From Chromera velia (lineage: Eukaryota; Sar; Chromeraceae): a stretch of 64,000 nucleotides of DNA. The notes below the pieces were generated by a model that saw nothing but the letters and a program-made list of their open reading frames with translations, did no database searches and had not been told where the DNA came from. The stretch is taken from the NCBI GenBank assembly GCA_018398765.1, contig JAHBMJ010000234.1, positions 58,501 to 122,500 on the forward strand, written 5' to 3'. Positions 36,747 to 52,875 of the stretch are shown piece by piece (the stretch's first letter is position 1; each line of letters opens with the position of its first letter). The translations under genes were made by a program, and so were the position numbers.

Positions 36747-37494
36747 TGTGAAAGTAAACGACGGTCCCGTTCCTGGTCGGATTCGTGGAGGGTGAATTCC
36801 GGTCCCGGCATTTCCATTCGTCCCTTCGCCCTAAGCCAGAGAAAGGAGCGACGCACACGCAGCGGCCCTTCCACATGGGGTGGCGGGGCACCTGCGACAG
36901 AGGAGTGCATGTTGTGAGTTCCATGGTATGGCACGCATGCACTTTGGTGTTAGAAATACACCCGAGGCACTCACTATGGTGGTGTGTGCTCCGGGGCTTC
37001 ATATGGGATTTAAATAGGCCGATGGTGCGGTTATGCCATCGGAGGCTTTAGAATTAATTCCGGTCCCGAATTAATTTCCAGACAGTCAGACAGACGTGCA
37101 CGGCGGTTACCGTCCGTCTGAATGAGAGACACGACCTAGGGACTGACAGAACTTCATGTGTAGGATCTGTACTGTGCCTTATGTCTCTCTGTGGTTCTCT
37201 TGTGCTCTGAGTAATGCACGAGGCCACCAGCAGGAGCGTACTATGGACTGTGGGAAATCATAGATTTTCTGTCTGGTGAAGAGACTGATCAGATATTTAT
37301 TTCAGATTTTCTGTATCGGTCTAGATGAGTACGTCATGGAGACGTATTTGCTGTGGTCCTCTAATAGGAGAGGGCCAGGAATTCGGGAGTATAGCAGTTT
37401 GAGGAGTCCTCTGGATAGGCTAGAGGATCGACACGGGAGGGCCCATAGAATTCCACTGGAGGAATCTCAAGAGAGGTGAGACTCTACTTTTCAC
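36747..37494 (+). repeat. 5' LTR (748 bp)
   Basis: Starts TGTGAAAG and ends CTTTTCAC just before a TGG-initiated primer-binding site. It matches the 3' LTR over 36747-37006 and 37462-37494. The middle (about 37007-37461) has no counterpart in the 3' LTR. It contains a TATA-like TTTAAATAGG at about 37009. Confidence 0.8.
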
Positions 37495-37512
37495 TGGTGC
37501 CGTCACTGAGGG
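37495..37512 (+). other. Candidate primer-binding site
   Basis: TGGTGCCGTCACTGAGGG directly follows the 5' LTR. TGG pairs with the CCA end of a tRNA, so the primer tRNA would end in GACGGCACCA. The tRNA identity was not determined. Confidence 0.55.
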
Positions 37513-37582
37513 AGTCTCCCGTTGTCATTCCGACAACATTCCCCTTGTTGTATTCCCAATTCCCTACTGTAGGTGACTTACC

Positions 37583-38233
37583 ATGGGTCCCAAGAAGGAC
37601 GCTCCTCATGGGTGCGTCGCGATCAAGGGTATGGAGGCGAAGACCGTGGGCGTCTTCGGCCTCACGGACGATGCGGACATCATCGAATGGGTACGGCAAT
37701 ATGCAGATGCTGTGGCCATTCTCGGGGACTCGGACGAGTGGTGCGGCGGGCTTACCCTCACCAACAGGAACAAGGTGGGGGTCAACGTTAAGCACTACGT
37801 CACAAGGACCGAGGTGGAAGTGCTGGAGAAGGTGGTGGAACGGGTGCCCCACCTCAGCTCAGAAGTTTCTGAGCAGCTCCGGATTTTCCACAGGCACGTT
37901 GTAGACTCCGTCTCTCCGCCCGATGCGGAGTGGATGAAGAGATATCTGCAGCAGACCGATGTCCTAAGAATGGGCAAGGCGAGGATCATGGAAATCAGGG
38001 AGCTTCTCTCACGCCGAGAGAAGGAAAGAATCTCTGGTCCCCAGTTAAAGCTCTGAACGAACAGATCCTCTGCCTGCAGACTCTGAAGGAACCCTCCTCC
38101 CTCTCCTTGTCTCGCCCTGTTGTGTTGTCTTCAGGTCGAGAGCCCCTGGGGGAGCTTCAACAGAGACGAAGGTGAAGATGGAGGAGGAGACAGGAGCGAT
38201 ACCAGACACCTCCCGTCAGATGTCCGTCCCCGT
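37583..38233 (+). pseudogene. Copia gag, N-terminal part
   Basis: Opens at ATG 37583 (MGPKKDAPHGCVAIKGMEAK) soon after the primer site and runs open to 38056; no family domain beyond its gag position. The downstream gag frame (RSRAPGGASTETKVKMEEET) is rejoined if 38045-38134 is an intron (donor after CCCCA, acceptor TTGTCTTCAG), or else a frameshift occurred. Coding sequence then runs into the TIR transposon at 38234 and resumes at 42764. Helical, charged sequence is typical of capsid-like gag. Confidence 0.55.
38230..38233. repeat. Left 4-bp target-site duplication CCGT
   Basis: Repeated at 42760-42763 directly outside the AAGACAAATC termini. Confidence 0.65.
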
Positions 38234-40718
38234 AAGACAAATCTATCCCGAATGGTCTCCAACAGTAAAACGGTCTCCAAAACAACCATACCTCTCAAGT
38301 TTTTTTAGGCAGTAAACAATATTTAAAAGCTTAAAACAAAGAGTTTTAAGCGATCAAACAGTACGATTTCCTGTTTTTAAATTAATTGGGTTTAGTGAGA
38401 GAAAAAAATATATTGTATTTGACCGCGCGGCATGCGTGTTTCGTGCGTCAACGCATGCGCCTGTCATGCATGCAATTAAGGCGGCGGCGGGGAGCACCGG
38501 AATTAAAGCGGCTTTGCTGAGGAGCTGGGGTTGCTTTCGCTATTCTTCCGGTGAGTCTGCAGTTCCGTGAGTCCATGTGAAAACGGGACTAGACCGACTC
38601 CAACACTAATTCCGACTCCAAAATTTTTTTAAATATACAAACAGTTTAAACTAGTTTAAACATACTCAAAATCGTTTAAGTGTATCTTTAGCGATTCTTT
38701 TGTTGTTTTTAAAGGTTTTAAATTAGAGTCCGGAGTGTATGAGAGTGAAGGTTGGAAGTGTTGTAGCACAGTGGCAGGCCGGGCTGGCGGGTTTGCGTGC
38801 ATGCCGCGCGTGGCATGCAGTGCCGCGCCGTACGTATGTGCGTCTGTGCCGCGGCCTGCCCCAACCGGCCCGTGCGGGCTGCCATGCTTGACTGACGCAC
38901 GCATCCCAATCCGAATATCCGGCTATACGGTAGAAATCCGATTATATGCTTTTGCAGGCCAAGGCATCTGTTAGAAAGCAAGGAAGAAATTAAAAGATCC
39001 CGCTTCATTCCTTTCAGTTATAGCTTCACGTTGCTATACAGATTTTCTGTAGAGTACACTTGTTGCGGGCCTGTCGCTGGGGATCGTGCGCCGGTGCTGT
39101 AGTGTGGCTACACTTTTGAGGTGGGCTGAGCTTTGCCGTCTCCTTTTAAACAACACTTTATATGGGCAAGGGGTTTTGATCGTTATGTCAGAAAGACCTG
39201 GGTTGATGCATCTGTTTATCCTTTTTCCTTCCTCTTCATACGGTATGGATGCAGGAGTTTGGAGCTCTCGCTTGCCTCTGGTGTGCGGAAAGAGTTGCGT
39301 TCGTCTCGTCTCTTTGGTCAGTTAGGGGTTGGGCATCTCTGGATACAACGTGGCTTCAGTCGGTCAACTCATGTCAGGGAATGATCCACGTGGGTTCCTC
39401 TATTCACCCATCCTTCTTTTCACTCTGGCTGCGTGGATGCAGGGTTTGGTGCTCCCTCGCGTGCTCTCCGGTAAGTTTATCAGGCTGAGCTTGTTTGTCT
39501 CACTGCTTGCAAGCCGTTCCATCAGGTCAGAGCATGATGCACCTCAGACCCTCCCATGCAACTTCATCCTTTTCTTGTTTGGTGGTTGCACGCAGGATCT
39601 GGGACCACTTTTTGCCTTTGCTGAGGAGCTGGGGTTGCTTTCGCCATTCTTCTGGTGAGTCTGCAGTTCCGTCTCTCTGTGTGGGTCAGTGTATGATGCA
39701 CTGTTGAGCAGATGTTTGCCTTGAACCATCGTTTTTGGCTTTGTTGCCTCTTGCGGATATGATTGAATGCAGGTTTCGTTCCTTTGATCGTGCTGAAGAG
39801 CAGCACTTGGGGCTCCGTCACGGTGTGACGACCATCTCTCTGGGTCAGTGGTTTGTTTTCATTCGGTCCCTGCCAGTCGCATCGTTTTGCGTCTGTGCCT
39901 GTCAGTGAAAATTAGTTAAAGATAGTTGAAGGCATCCAGTAGGTACGGTCCAGAAAGAAAGAAGAGAACTTATGACAACCTGGGAAGAGGCAATGGGAGG
40001 AGGGGAAGGATGCTTGTCCTTACTTTCCGTTTGTCTCCCTTTGAATGTACTGCTTATCTGCCTGTATTCAGGTCTGCTTTCTATCTTTGAGACTGCACAC
40101 TGGCACCAGCCCCGGCCCCGATGTATGGATCCCGGCGGAGACAGAAGGTAGAAGAGGGGGCAAAGAAGTGAGAAGGAGAGCCTCAGGGCAGATCAAGAGA
40201 GTGAGCAGACCGGAGCGCTGGCAGGGCTGGGGGGACGTCCATTGACGGAGGTGGGGGCAAGGACGGGGATAAGGGTGGGGGCCGGGCCCAGGGCCGGGCC
40301 ATGCCGCGGCTTAGGCCAGGGCCGGTGGCATCACAGGGAGAAATTAGAGGGAGCAGAGAGACACCAGCTGGAAGGAGCAGTGAGACGTTTGGGCCAAGTA
40401 AATGAACGTCCGCGACTGGCAAAGGAAGCCGGAGGCGATCGGGGCCTGGCCTGGCCCGGGCCGGCGGCATCACAAGGGAGCAGGGCCAGGGCCGGCGGCA
40501 TCACAAGTAGCCGGGGTGGCCAGTGCCCGCCGGGAAGGACACAGACAATCCGGAGACTCGGAGAGGTCGGTGGAAGAAATTGGTGGGGAGTTAAGGCATA
40601 AAAAATGGATTGCCTAGCTTTGCAAAGGGTGCCGATGGAAGCTGCACTGTTCTTTTAGGCCTATTTCACACTTTGTGTTCCGCCTCTCCCTCTCGGATTA
40701 TGTGAAAAAAATATTTGA

Positions 40719-41152
40719 CGAGGGAGAATTCAGGGCTGAATTCTCCCTCGATGAGTATCTGAAAAAAATTTTTTGGAGGGAGAATTTTTTTTAGTGTTTT
40801 TTCTGGCTTCTTTTACCGAAATATGTCATCTTTTTTTTGCTTCCTCGACAAAGATTTTTTTTTATTGTCACCGAGGGAGAATTCAGGGCTGAATTCTCCC
40901 TCTCCAGGTATGTCAAAGAAATATCGTCCGAGGGAGAATTTAGCCCTGAATTCTCCCTCGGTCAAAATGCGAAGGATTTTTTTTTCCTTCGTACCATAGA
41001 AAAGAGATGTACTTTGGATGAAAGGTGTTTGGGACAGCATTCATCTTGATTGAAATCGTGCTAACTGCTCTCTTTCTCTCCTGGCAGCTCTCAATGTGCA
41101 GCACTTTGAGCCGTTTTACCCGAGGGAGAATTTAGGCCTGAATTCTCCCTCG
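40719..41152. repeat. Four palindromic CGAGGGAGAATTCAG hairpins
   Basis: Near-perfect 31-32-bp palindromes at 40719-40750, 40872-40902, 40929-40960 and 41121-41152, each with arms CGAGGGAGAATTNAG and its complement around a 4-6-bp centre. Half-sites occur near 40775. Copies three and four belong to a tandem unit of about 192 bp (40929-41120 and 41121-about 41300). Confidence 0.85.
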
Positions 41153-42038
41153 GTGAAAATACGAAGGATTTTTTTTTCTTTCGCATCACAGAAAAGACAC
41201 ATTTTTTGGACAAAAGGTATTCGGGACAGCATTCATCTTGTATGGATTCATGCTACATGTTCTTTTTCTGTTCTTAATCTGCACTATTGTGGGCCGTTTC
41301 GGGTTAGGCATCAGGGTTGCGCCTTGCGCGCCTCGTGTTCTCTGCTTGTGCACATTCAGAAAAAAGCAGCTATATTATTGTAAAACCTTTTGAATTCGTT
41401 TTCTAAGGCTTTAATTCTTCTCCCATCTGCCTGTTTCTGTGCTTGATACATCTATGGACTCTTCTTCATATGTGTGTCTTCTGAATATGAATGCAGTTAA
41501 GTCCACTTCGAGGTGTGTGGAGGGACCACCCCTGACAGCCCCTCTAGAAGGTGGGTTCAGAGCTCGTCCTTTGTGTCAGTGGGTTGTACTTAGTCTGCCA
41601 GGCTCTGGAGCTCTAGGCTGCCTTTTTGTTGACCATTTTGATTTCTTTTTTGAGTCTTTCTCCGTCTCTGCACGTGTGTGTATCTAGGTGTGTACAACGC
41701 TAGGTGCAGCGTGTGTGACACTGTGTGTGTGTGTGTGTGTGTGTGCGTATGTGTGTGCGTGTGTGTGGGTATATAAAGGTATGCACGCAACGCAACACAG
41801 TCTTTCCATCCTTTTCTTTCTTATAAGGCTCATGACGCTTACCTCTTTCAGAAAGAATGAAGGCGTGTTGTTGCTTTCTGTGAGCCAGCTTGTCTGAGTG
41901 CGCGTTTATGTGCGTGTGCACGCGTCTGCAGTGCATGTACTCGTTCTCCTTCTACCTCTCGGTCTCTCTTTCATGCCTAAGGTTTCTCTGCCGGCTTATA
42001 ATCCTCCCTTTTCCCCTTTCCCCCCGGCCCGTTCCCCT

Positions 42039-42138
<100 letters not shown>

Positions 42139-42371
42139 TGCGCGCACTGGCAGATCCACATGCACACAGATCTTTACTGACAGGTTACGTACACTGAAAG
42201 CCAATATAAAAATGTTGATCATTGTTTCGGCGGCATTAAAAAATTGTTATATGAGTCGAATAACTTCGTTGTCTGGTTGTTGCAGTGTTACACTGAAACA
42301 GTGCCTTCAGCTCACGGCCAATATTATGAGCGTTCTGCTCATGATTTGTATTCAGACAGTCTAGTACACAG

Positions 42372-42408
<37 letters not shown>

Positions 42409-42763
42409 ACATATTAATAACATCAATTGTGATACTTGTAAAAGCTCTACACTATGTTTTATATGTTTTCAATCTTTCTGTTAAAACCTTAAGATTCATT
42501 GTAAAGAAAATATTTTAAAGAGTTAAAAACTTAAAATTATACATTCAAATTTAAATATATATATAGTTATCATAAATCAAATTTTTATATAATTCTCTTA
42601 CTAACTGGGATTTAAAAAACACTTAATTGCACTCTCAAACCATTTAAAACTCTTTGTTTTAAGTTTTTAATCATTGTTTAGTACCTAGAAATGTTTGATA
42701 GATATGGTAATTTTGGAGACCGTTTTGATGTTGGAGACCGTTTGGGATAGATTTGTCTTCCGT

Positions 42764-43298
42764 GTCCAGTAAGCAGCGTCCGGCTTCTGATGAGCGGGAC
42801 CGCCGTAGCAGTAGCAGCAGCAGTTCCAGTGGGGGGGTGCAGGTGGTCGGTGTGCGACCTGACACCACCCTGCTGGAGATAAAAAGGAAGCAGTACGAGG
42901 ACCTCGTGGCCCAGATATCGGGTCTGGACGCCGCACGGGGTGCTGACAAGCTCCGAATTCTGGAGATCCAGAAGGAAGAGACTGAAGTGCTGAGTGGCAT
43001 GCCCAGGAGGGACAATTTCCCTGAGGGGTCTAAGGGGAAGGAGGCGTACGCATCAGAGCTGGCATCCTGGGCCGAGAAGAAAGAGGTCTTCGACGCTGGG
43101 AAGGCTGACAGGGATACGCTGGTAACGACCCTGCATGGTCATATTGACCAGCTGGCGTCTGATGGGTTTGTTCTAAACGAGCAGGCCGACAAACTCCACA
43201 AGGAGATAGACGTGCTCTCTCCTCCTCCCCAGGCCAAGGGTGTCACTGGGGGTGTTGCTGAAGGTCGTCTGCCTTCGGTATTCCAGATGACCCCCTGA
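42764..43298 (+). pseudogene. Copia gag, central part
   Basis: Resumes the gag frame right after the nested transposon (SSKQRPASDERDRR, then a Ser tract). It continues with charged helical sequence (KRKQYEDLVAQISGLDAARG, KLHKEIDVL) to a TGA at 43296. A one-base change in the G-rich run near 43300-43315 then moves the frame to the next segment. Confidence 0.55.
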
Positions 43299-43309
43299 CG
43301 GGTGGGGGG

Positions 43310-47780
<4,471 letters not shown>

Positions 47781-47945
47781 GGAGGGCCTCGATTTGATTA
47801 AGACGGTACTATCCTCCTGGCTCCAGCGGGTGGAGACCAGGAGGATCCCCGACTCTGGAAAACTTCTGCAAGGCAGGAGGGGGGCACGGAAGCTTGATAT
47901 CGCAGACGGGCTGGGAGGAGCGACCTCGGTCACAGGGGATTCCCT

Positions 47946-50900
47946 CTAGTCCTTCCGGGCACATCTCCGGTAGGACGGTACGAGGGGTTGCAGCGATGGA
48001 CCCAGTGGCCAGCGAGGAAATTTTCTTTCCAACTGGCGGATGAGGGCGAAGGTGTTGTGGGCTTGCGGGAGGCCTCTCGCCTCACATACCTTCGTGAGGG
48101 CCATGAGGAGATTTCGAGCATGGAGGCGCAGATGTCGGCTTCGTCATCGTCTTCCTCTGCCCTCCCCTTTTCCTCTGCCCTTCCCTCTGCACTGCCTCCC
48201 TCCCTCCCTCCCCCTGCTCCTGCAGCGCCCTCCGACCCATCCCTTGCTCAGGCCGAGGCATCGGTAAGGGAAGCAGGGGCGGCGGGCGCCCGAGCATGGT
48301 CTTCATCTCCTGTTGTGTCTAACAGGGCTTCTGTCGACTTCGGGGAGTCGCCGTTGCCGGATTTTGTTCCGCTCGGCTCCTCGATGAAGGGGACCCTCCT
48401 GGACCCGTCAGGCCCTGGGGTGCTGCGCACGCCTGGGACGGTGTGGCAGCACAATCGCGCTCCTTCACGGGGAAGGCGGGTGAAGGATCCAGGCCCCGTC
48501 TTTTGTGACGAGAAGGGGAACTGCCTCCTGGGGGCCGACGGGGAGCCCCTGGAGTACAATTGGAAGGTGGAGCGGCCGGTGTTCATGACGTACCGCCGGG
48601 GGGTGTATGACGCTTGGACTCGTCATTTCGCGCTCATGCTCCACCCCGATCTGGGGGAGATCACTTAGAGAGAGGTTTTGGACACCCTCAAGAACTACTT
48701 AGCACCCCGACTGACGACGGGCATCAAGGGCGACTCGTAGAGAAGCGGGAGTGCTACAAGGATGCAAGAAGAAATCCAGGAAGCATGTGGGGTGTTCCTT
48801 GGAGACATGGGTTTCGATTTTGAGGAGGAGAGCCTCAAGAAGATCATGTCACAGAACCAGGGCGTCTATCTGCACTCACCTCCACAGCCCCGTCAGATTG
48901 AGATCCCAGAGGGGTGGACCACTTTGATGAGTCTCCAAGTCTCCATTGCTCCCGATGTGGCTGGGGGTAAGCGCAGGGGGCGATACTACATGCACACGGC
49001 GCTCAACTACTTGGACAGGCCCAAGCAGGAGTAGATCGAGGCTGACAGGGAATTGAGGGAGCTGTCTATGGCTGTCGGTTTTCCCGAGAGGTACTACGGG
49101 TACAAGCGGATCGAGTTCTAGAACTATGTTCTTCCGAGCTCCTACGACCCAGATCCGGTGGCTGCAAGCATTCGGGCGTACACAGAAGGAGGAGATCGGA
49201 TGATGGAACACTTTCGGGATGTGTTCCGGGGGACAGAAAGCAGCGAAGATGAGAAGGCGTGGTGCCTCGTTTATGAAATGTGCTACCAGGTCAGGTGTAT
49301 GTTCCACTGGTCGAAGCACCACGATGACCGCTCGCGCCCCGTCGTGTTCGAGAGAGAAGACCCCACGGTAGAGGTCGTCCCTCCCAAGGACCCCAGGGAC
49401 AGGGTTAACAAAAACGAGGTCGGCCATGGGGACCGAGTTTGGGAGGAGCTCTCGGATGCATCTGTGGCAAAGACAGGCAGAGACAGAAGGGGAGGGGAAG
49501 GGTCTCCTCGCGCTCGTGTTTCCGATGCTGAGGATGAGGAGAATGACGAAGACACCTTCGCATCTGAATCTCTGCTGTGGGGTAGAACGAGCGGGTCAGA
49601 CCCAGACGATGGAGATGATGGGGGGGATCCTCCTGACGGAGCAGGGGACCCTTTCCCAGACGATTCTCTGCACGACCCACCTCCAGGGGGTTGTTCTGGA
49701 GGAGACTGGGGCGGGGGCACTGATGATAAGGGAGGTGGAGATGGCGGGGGGGACGTTCTTCCCGGATCTTCCCAAGCTCTACATCACAGCATCTCCGTGG
49801 GGGAGAGGGCTCGCCTCTGGCTATCTGCTCGCAGACGACCGCGAAGATTGTCTGTGAGAAGGATCCTCTCCGGGGATAACGGAGACGACAAAAGAGGGGC
49901 AGAGTCTTCTGCCGAGAGGGGTAGAGGTGACGAATCGGAACCGGAGGATAGGCCGATTGACCCTTCCACGCATCCGGGGGGCGTGGATAGGTCCTGGTCC
50001 AAACAAGGAACTCCCATCCAAGAGAGGAGAGTTTTGGGTCCAGCTGCGCTGGAGTTCTCCTCGTACGATCGTCACTGACAGCCGATGGAGGCCCACCCCG
50101 TGAAGGGGGCAGTTGTCCAGAGGGACAACAGGAGAAAGCTCGTGGCCCTCCATTCAAACGCGCGTAGCAGCTACGGATGGGCAGACCTCGCATCTGATCT
50201 GTCAGTAAGGGACCCCCTCGCTTTCAAGGTCAAGGAAATCAGGGACGGGAGAGTTAAGCGGTCGTCCATCAAGCACGTGTTCAACATTCGGGGAGGGAGA
50301 GTCCCCGAAGAGGCTGTGCGCATGATTGATAACCCCGTCCAGCTCCGCAAAGTTGGAGTTTGGAAACTGCCGGAGGCAGAAAGGGTAGGGGGTGCAAAGG
50401 GCGCTGCAGACGCGGTTTCTGTAGCTCCCTCCGCATCGTCGTCTTCCTCTGCTGTGCCTTCCTCTTCTGTTGTCCTTGCTGTGCCTCCTATGGGGGAGTC
50501 ACGTATTGTCCCCGAGGCTGCTGAGTCTCAACCTGGTGTTCCTTTGAACGCAGGTGGAGAGGAGCGAGCAGAGGATCATGGGGGTCCTCCTACTGCCGAG
50601 GGGGCATCTGATGAAGGAAATGAGGTTGGGGGAGTTGAGCCACTGGGCTCTTTTGCGGAGAATGTGGAGACGGATAAGGAGCCACCTTCTATGGTTGCGT
50701 CTACGATCAGGGACGGATATGTCTTGGAAGTCAGCTTGTCAACATTTGAGGCAAGCAGCCTGGGCTCCGGGAGCGACAGCAGCTCCTCGAATGATGAGTG
50801 GGGTGTCCTGGGGGGTGGGAAACTTCCCAGGGCAGGAGAAGGACCCACCGTAAGGCAGAACCCACCCAAGGAGGAGGTTGAGGAGATGAACAAGGTGGAT

Positions 50901-52875
50901 GAAGTTTTGCAAGGGCCGCAGTGGGAGCGGTTCAACACCCTCTGTGCGATGGAGGTTTTGAGGGAGGAGCGAGTAAGGAGAGTGCCCGAGGTGACGGGGA
51001 GGAACTGGAATGATGATCTCCAGGAGGAGAGAGGCATTCCGTCGTTCGCTGGGGCGATGGCCTGGGAGAGGGAAGAGGGCAGTCCCAAACGGGATGGGAC
51101 GTCTAAGAGCCCCACCAGGAGTAGGTGGTGCGGTCTTCCTCACCTGTCTTACCTTTCATCCAGGAACCCTCGGTCAGGTTTCTTGTTCACGGGAGCTGCC
51201 GTGTACGAGGAGGAGATGAGCCGGTTTAAGAAAGGCTCTACCCAGCTCCCCACCACAAAGGAGGAGATCGACTTGGGGTCTCACAAGCTCGCTGCCCTGA
51301 AGGAGTGGCTGGTGAACATTTTAGGAAATCGAACGCTCGGCAGGAGGGTCAAGAGGAACAAGGTTCGGGCGGTCGTCGGCATGGGCTGGCGATGCACTTG
51401 GAAAGAGACGGACGATGGGGGCCGGAAGCCTAAGGCGAGGTTTTTCGCAAAGGGCTTCCTGGATGGCCGACTCGTTGACACCTACATCGGAACGCCTTCC
51501 GTCGCGGGGATCAATACCGTCTGCCTTTTCATTGTGTCCACAGGAATGGAGATGGAGGCGGCGGATGTGACCGCTGCCTTTTTGACCTCCAAGGATCACA
51601 ACGCCGAGCGGGTCGGCGCAACACTGCCCTTTGTGCTGCCACGAGTCCCTGAGGTGAACCCCTTCAAGGACATCTCTGACGACAAGTACGAGGAGCTGAG
51701 GAGGATGGCGGCCGAGTACGAGCCCGGAGGCACGTACCTGGTAGAGATGGGCCTCTATGGACTGCCGTGCACGGCCCAGCTTTTCGACCATAAGTTGGAA
51801 GGGGTGTGCAAGGAGTTGGGGTTCAAGCGAGTAGACACGGCCATCGCAGTCAAGGCTCCCCCTGAGGGAGGGAGAGCCCAAGCCATCGTCATGAATTGGA
51901 TGGACGATTTGCTGACTGGAGCCCCTCCGAAGGAGCACAAGGCCTTTCAGGAGACCCTCAACCAGAGGCTGGGTTTTGGGTCCGTATGTGTGATTGGGGA
52001 GGGATCAGAGAGGAAGTTTTCTGGAGTGGACATCTCCAGAGTCTCCACGGAGGAGATTCACCTCTCCCAGGTCTCATACCTCGAGAACACCGACACCGCT
52101 CCTCTATGGGAGATTTTAAAGGAGAAGCGTCCGAACAAACCCTGGAAGGGTTTGGACGGCAAGAGTGCCGAGCCCTCCACCGAGGAAGAGGTCGACAACC
52201 AGTACGAGAAGCCGATCCGTGCTGGAGTCGGGACTCTGCAGTGGGGAGTGAGGATGAATCCGCTCCGTGCAGTTTGGGGCCACACGGTAGCGCAGTCGAT
52301 TTTGAAGCCCTCCAGACGCGTCTTCAAGACGGTTGTGCAAATCATCGAGATGCTGAAGGAGCACCCTGACAAGCGGGTTTTCATGAGCATGGGGCTTGTG
52401 CCCGTCGTGCACGTGTACTTCGACGCAGCGTTCAAGTTCGCGACCTATGCTGCACGGTTAGGTTATGTTGTCAGGATCCTGCACTCGATCGAGCTGCGAG
52501 GGGACCTGCGGTCCCTCCTGGAGAACTGGATCGCGTGGGCCACCAAGAGGGCAGGCAGGAAGGTCGGGTCTTCCACCGCCGGGGAGGTGCTCGCCTTTGA
52601 GTTTCTTCTCAAGAAGCTCTTCGGCATCGTTGCCCTCGTTAAGGCAATGTGAGGCCTCAAGGAGTTCCGTGTGATTGTCTATATAGACTCTGGCCCCCTC
52701 CATGACCAGTTCTAGTCTGGCAAGGCCCAGACCGATGCGACCATACAGGGTGTTTTAGAGTGGTGAATTCAGGAGATGCGTGTCCTTGGGGCAGATCTCC
52801 AGTGGATTGCACGATGGAGGAACGTGGCGAACGTGATGACCAAGTGCGCCCTCCCCGGTGGGGAGATGGCGTGAA
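47946..52875 (+). pseudogene. Copia reverse transcriptase and RNase H
   Basis: One frame across almost 5 kb with in-frame stops at 48666, 48738, 49032, 49119 (TAG), 50076, 52650 (TGA), 52713 (TAG) and 52764 (TGA). After a long Ser/acidic linker the RT follows: [33 protein letters not shown] and the catalytic NWMDDLLTG near 51897 (MDD in place of the usual VDD). RNase H motifs are [37 protein letters not shown] and NVMTKCALPG. Most motifs look functional, so decay is recent or limited to stops. Confidence 0.8.
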
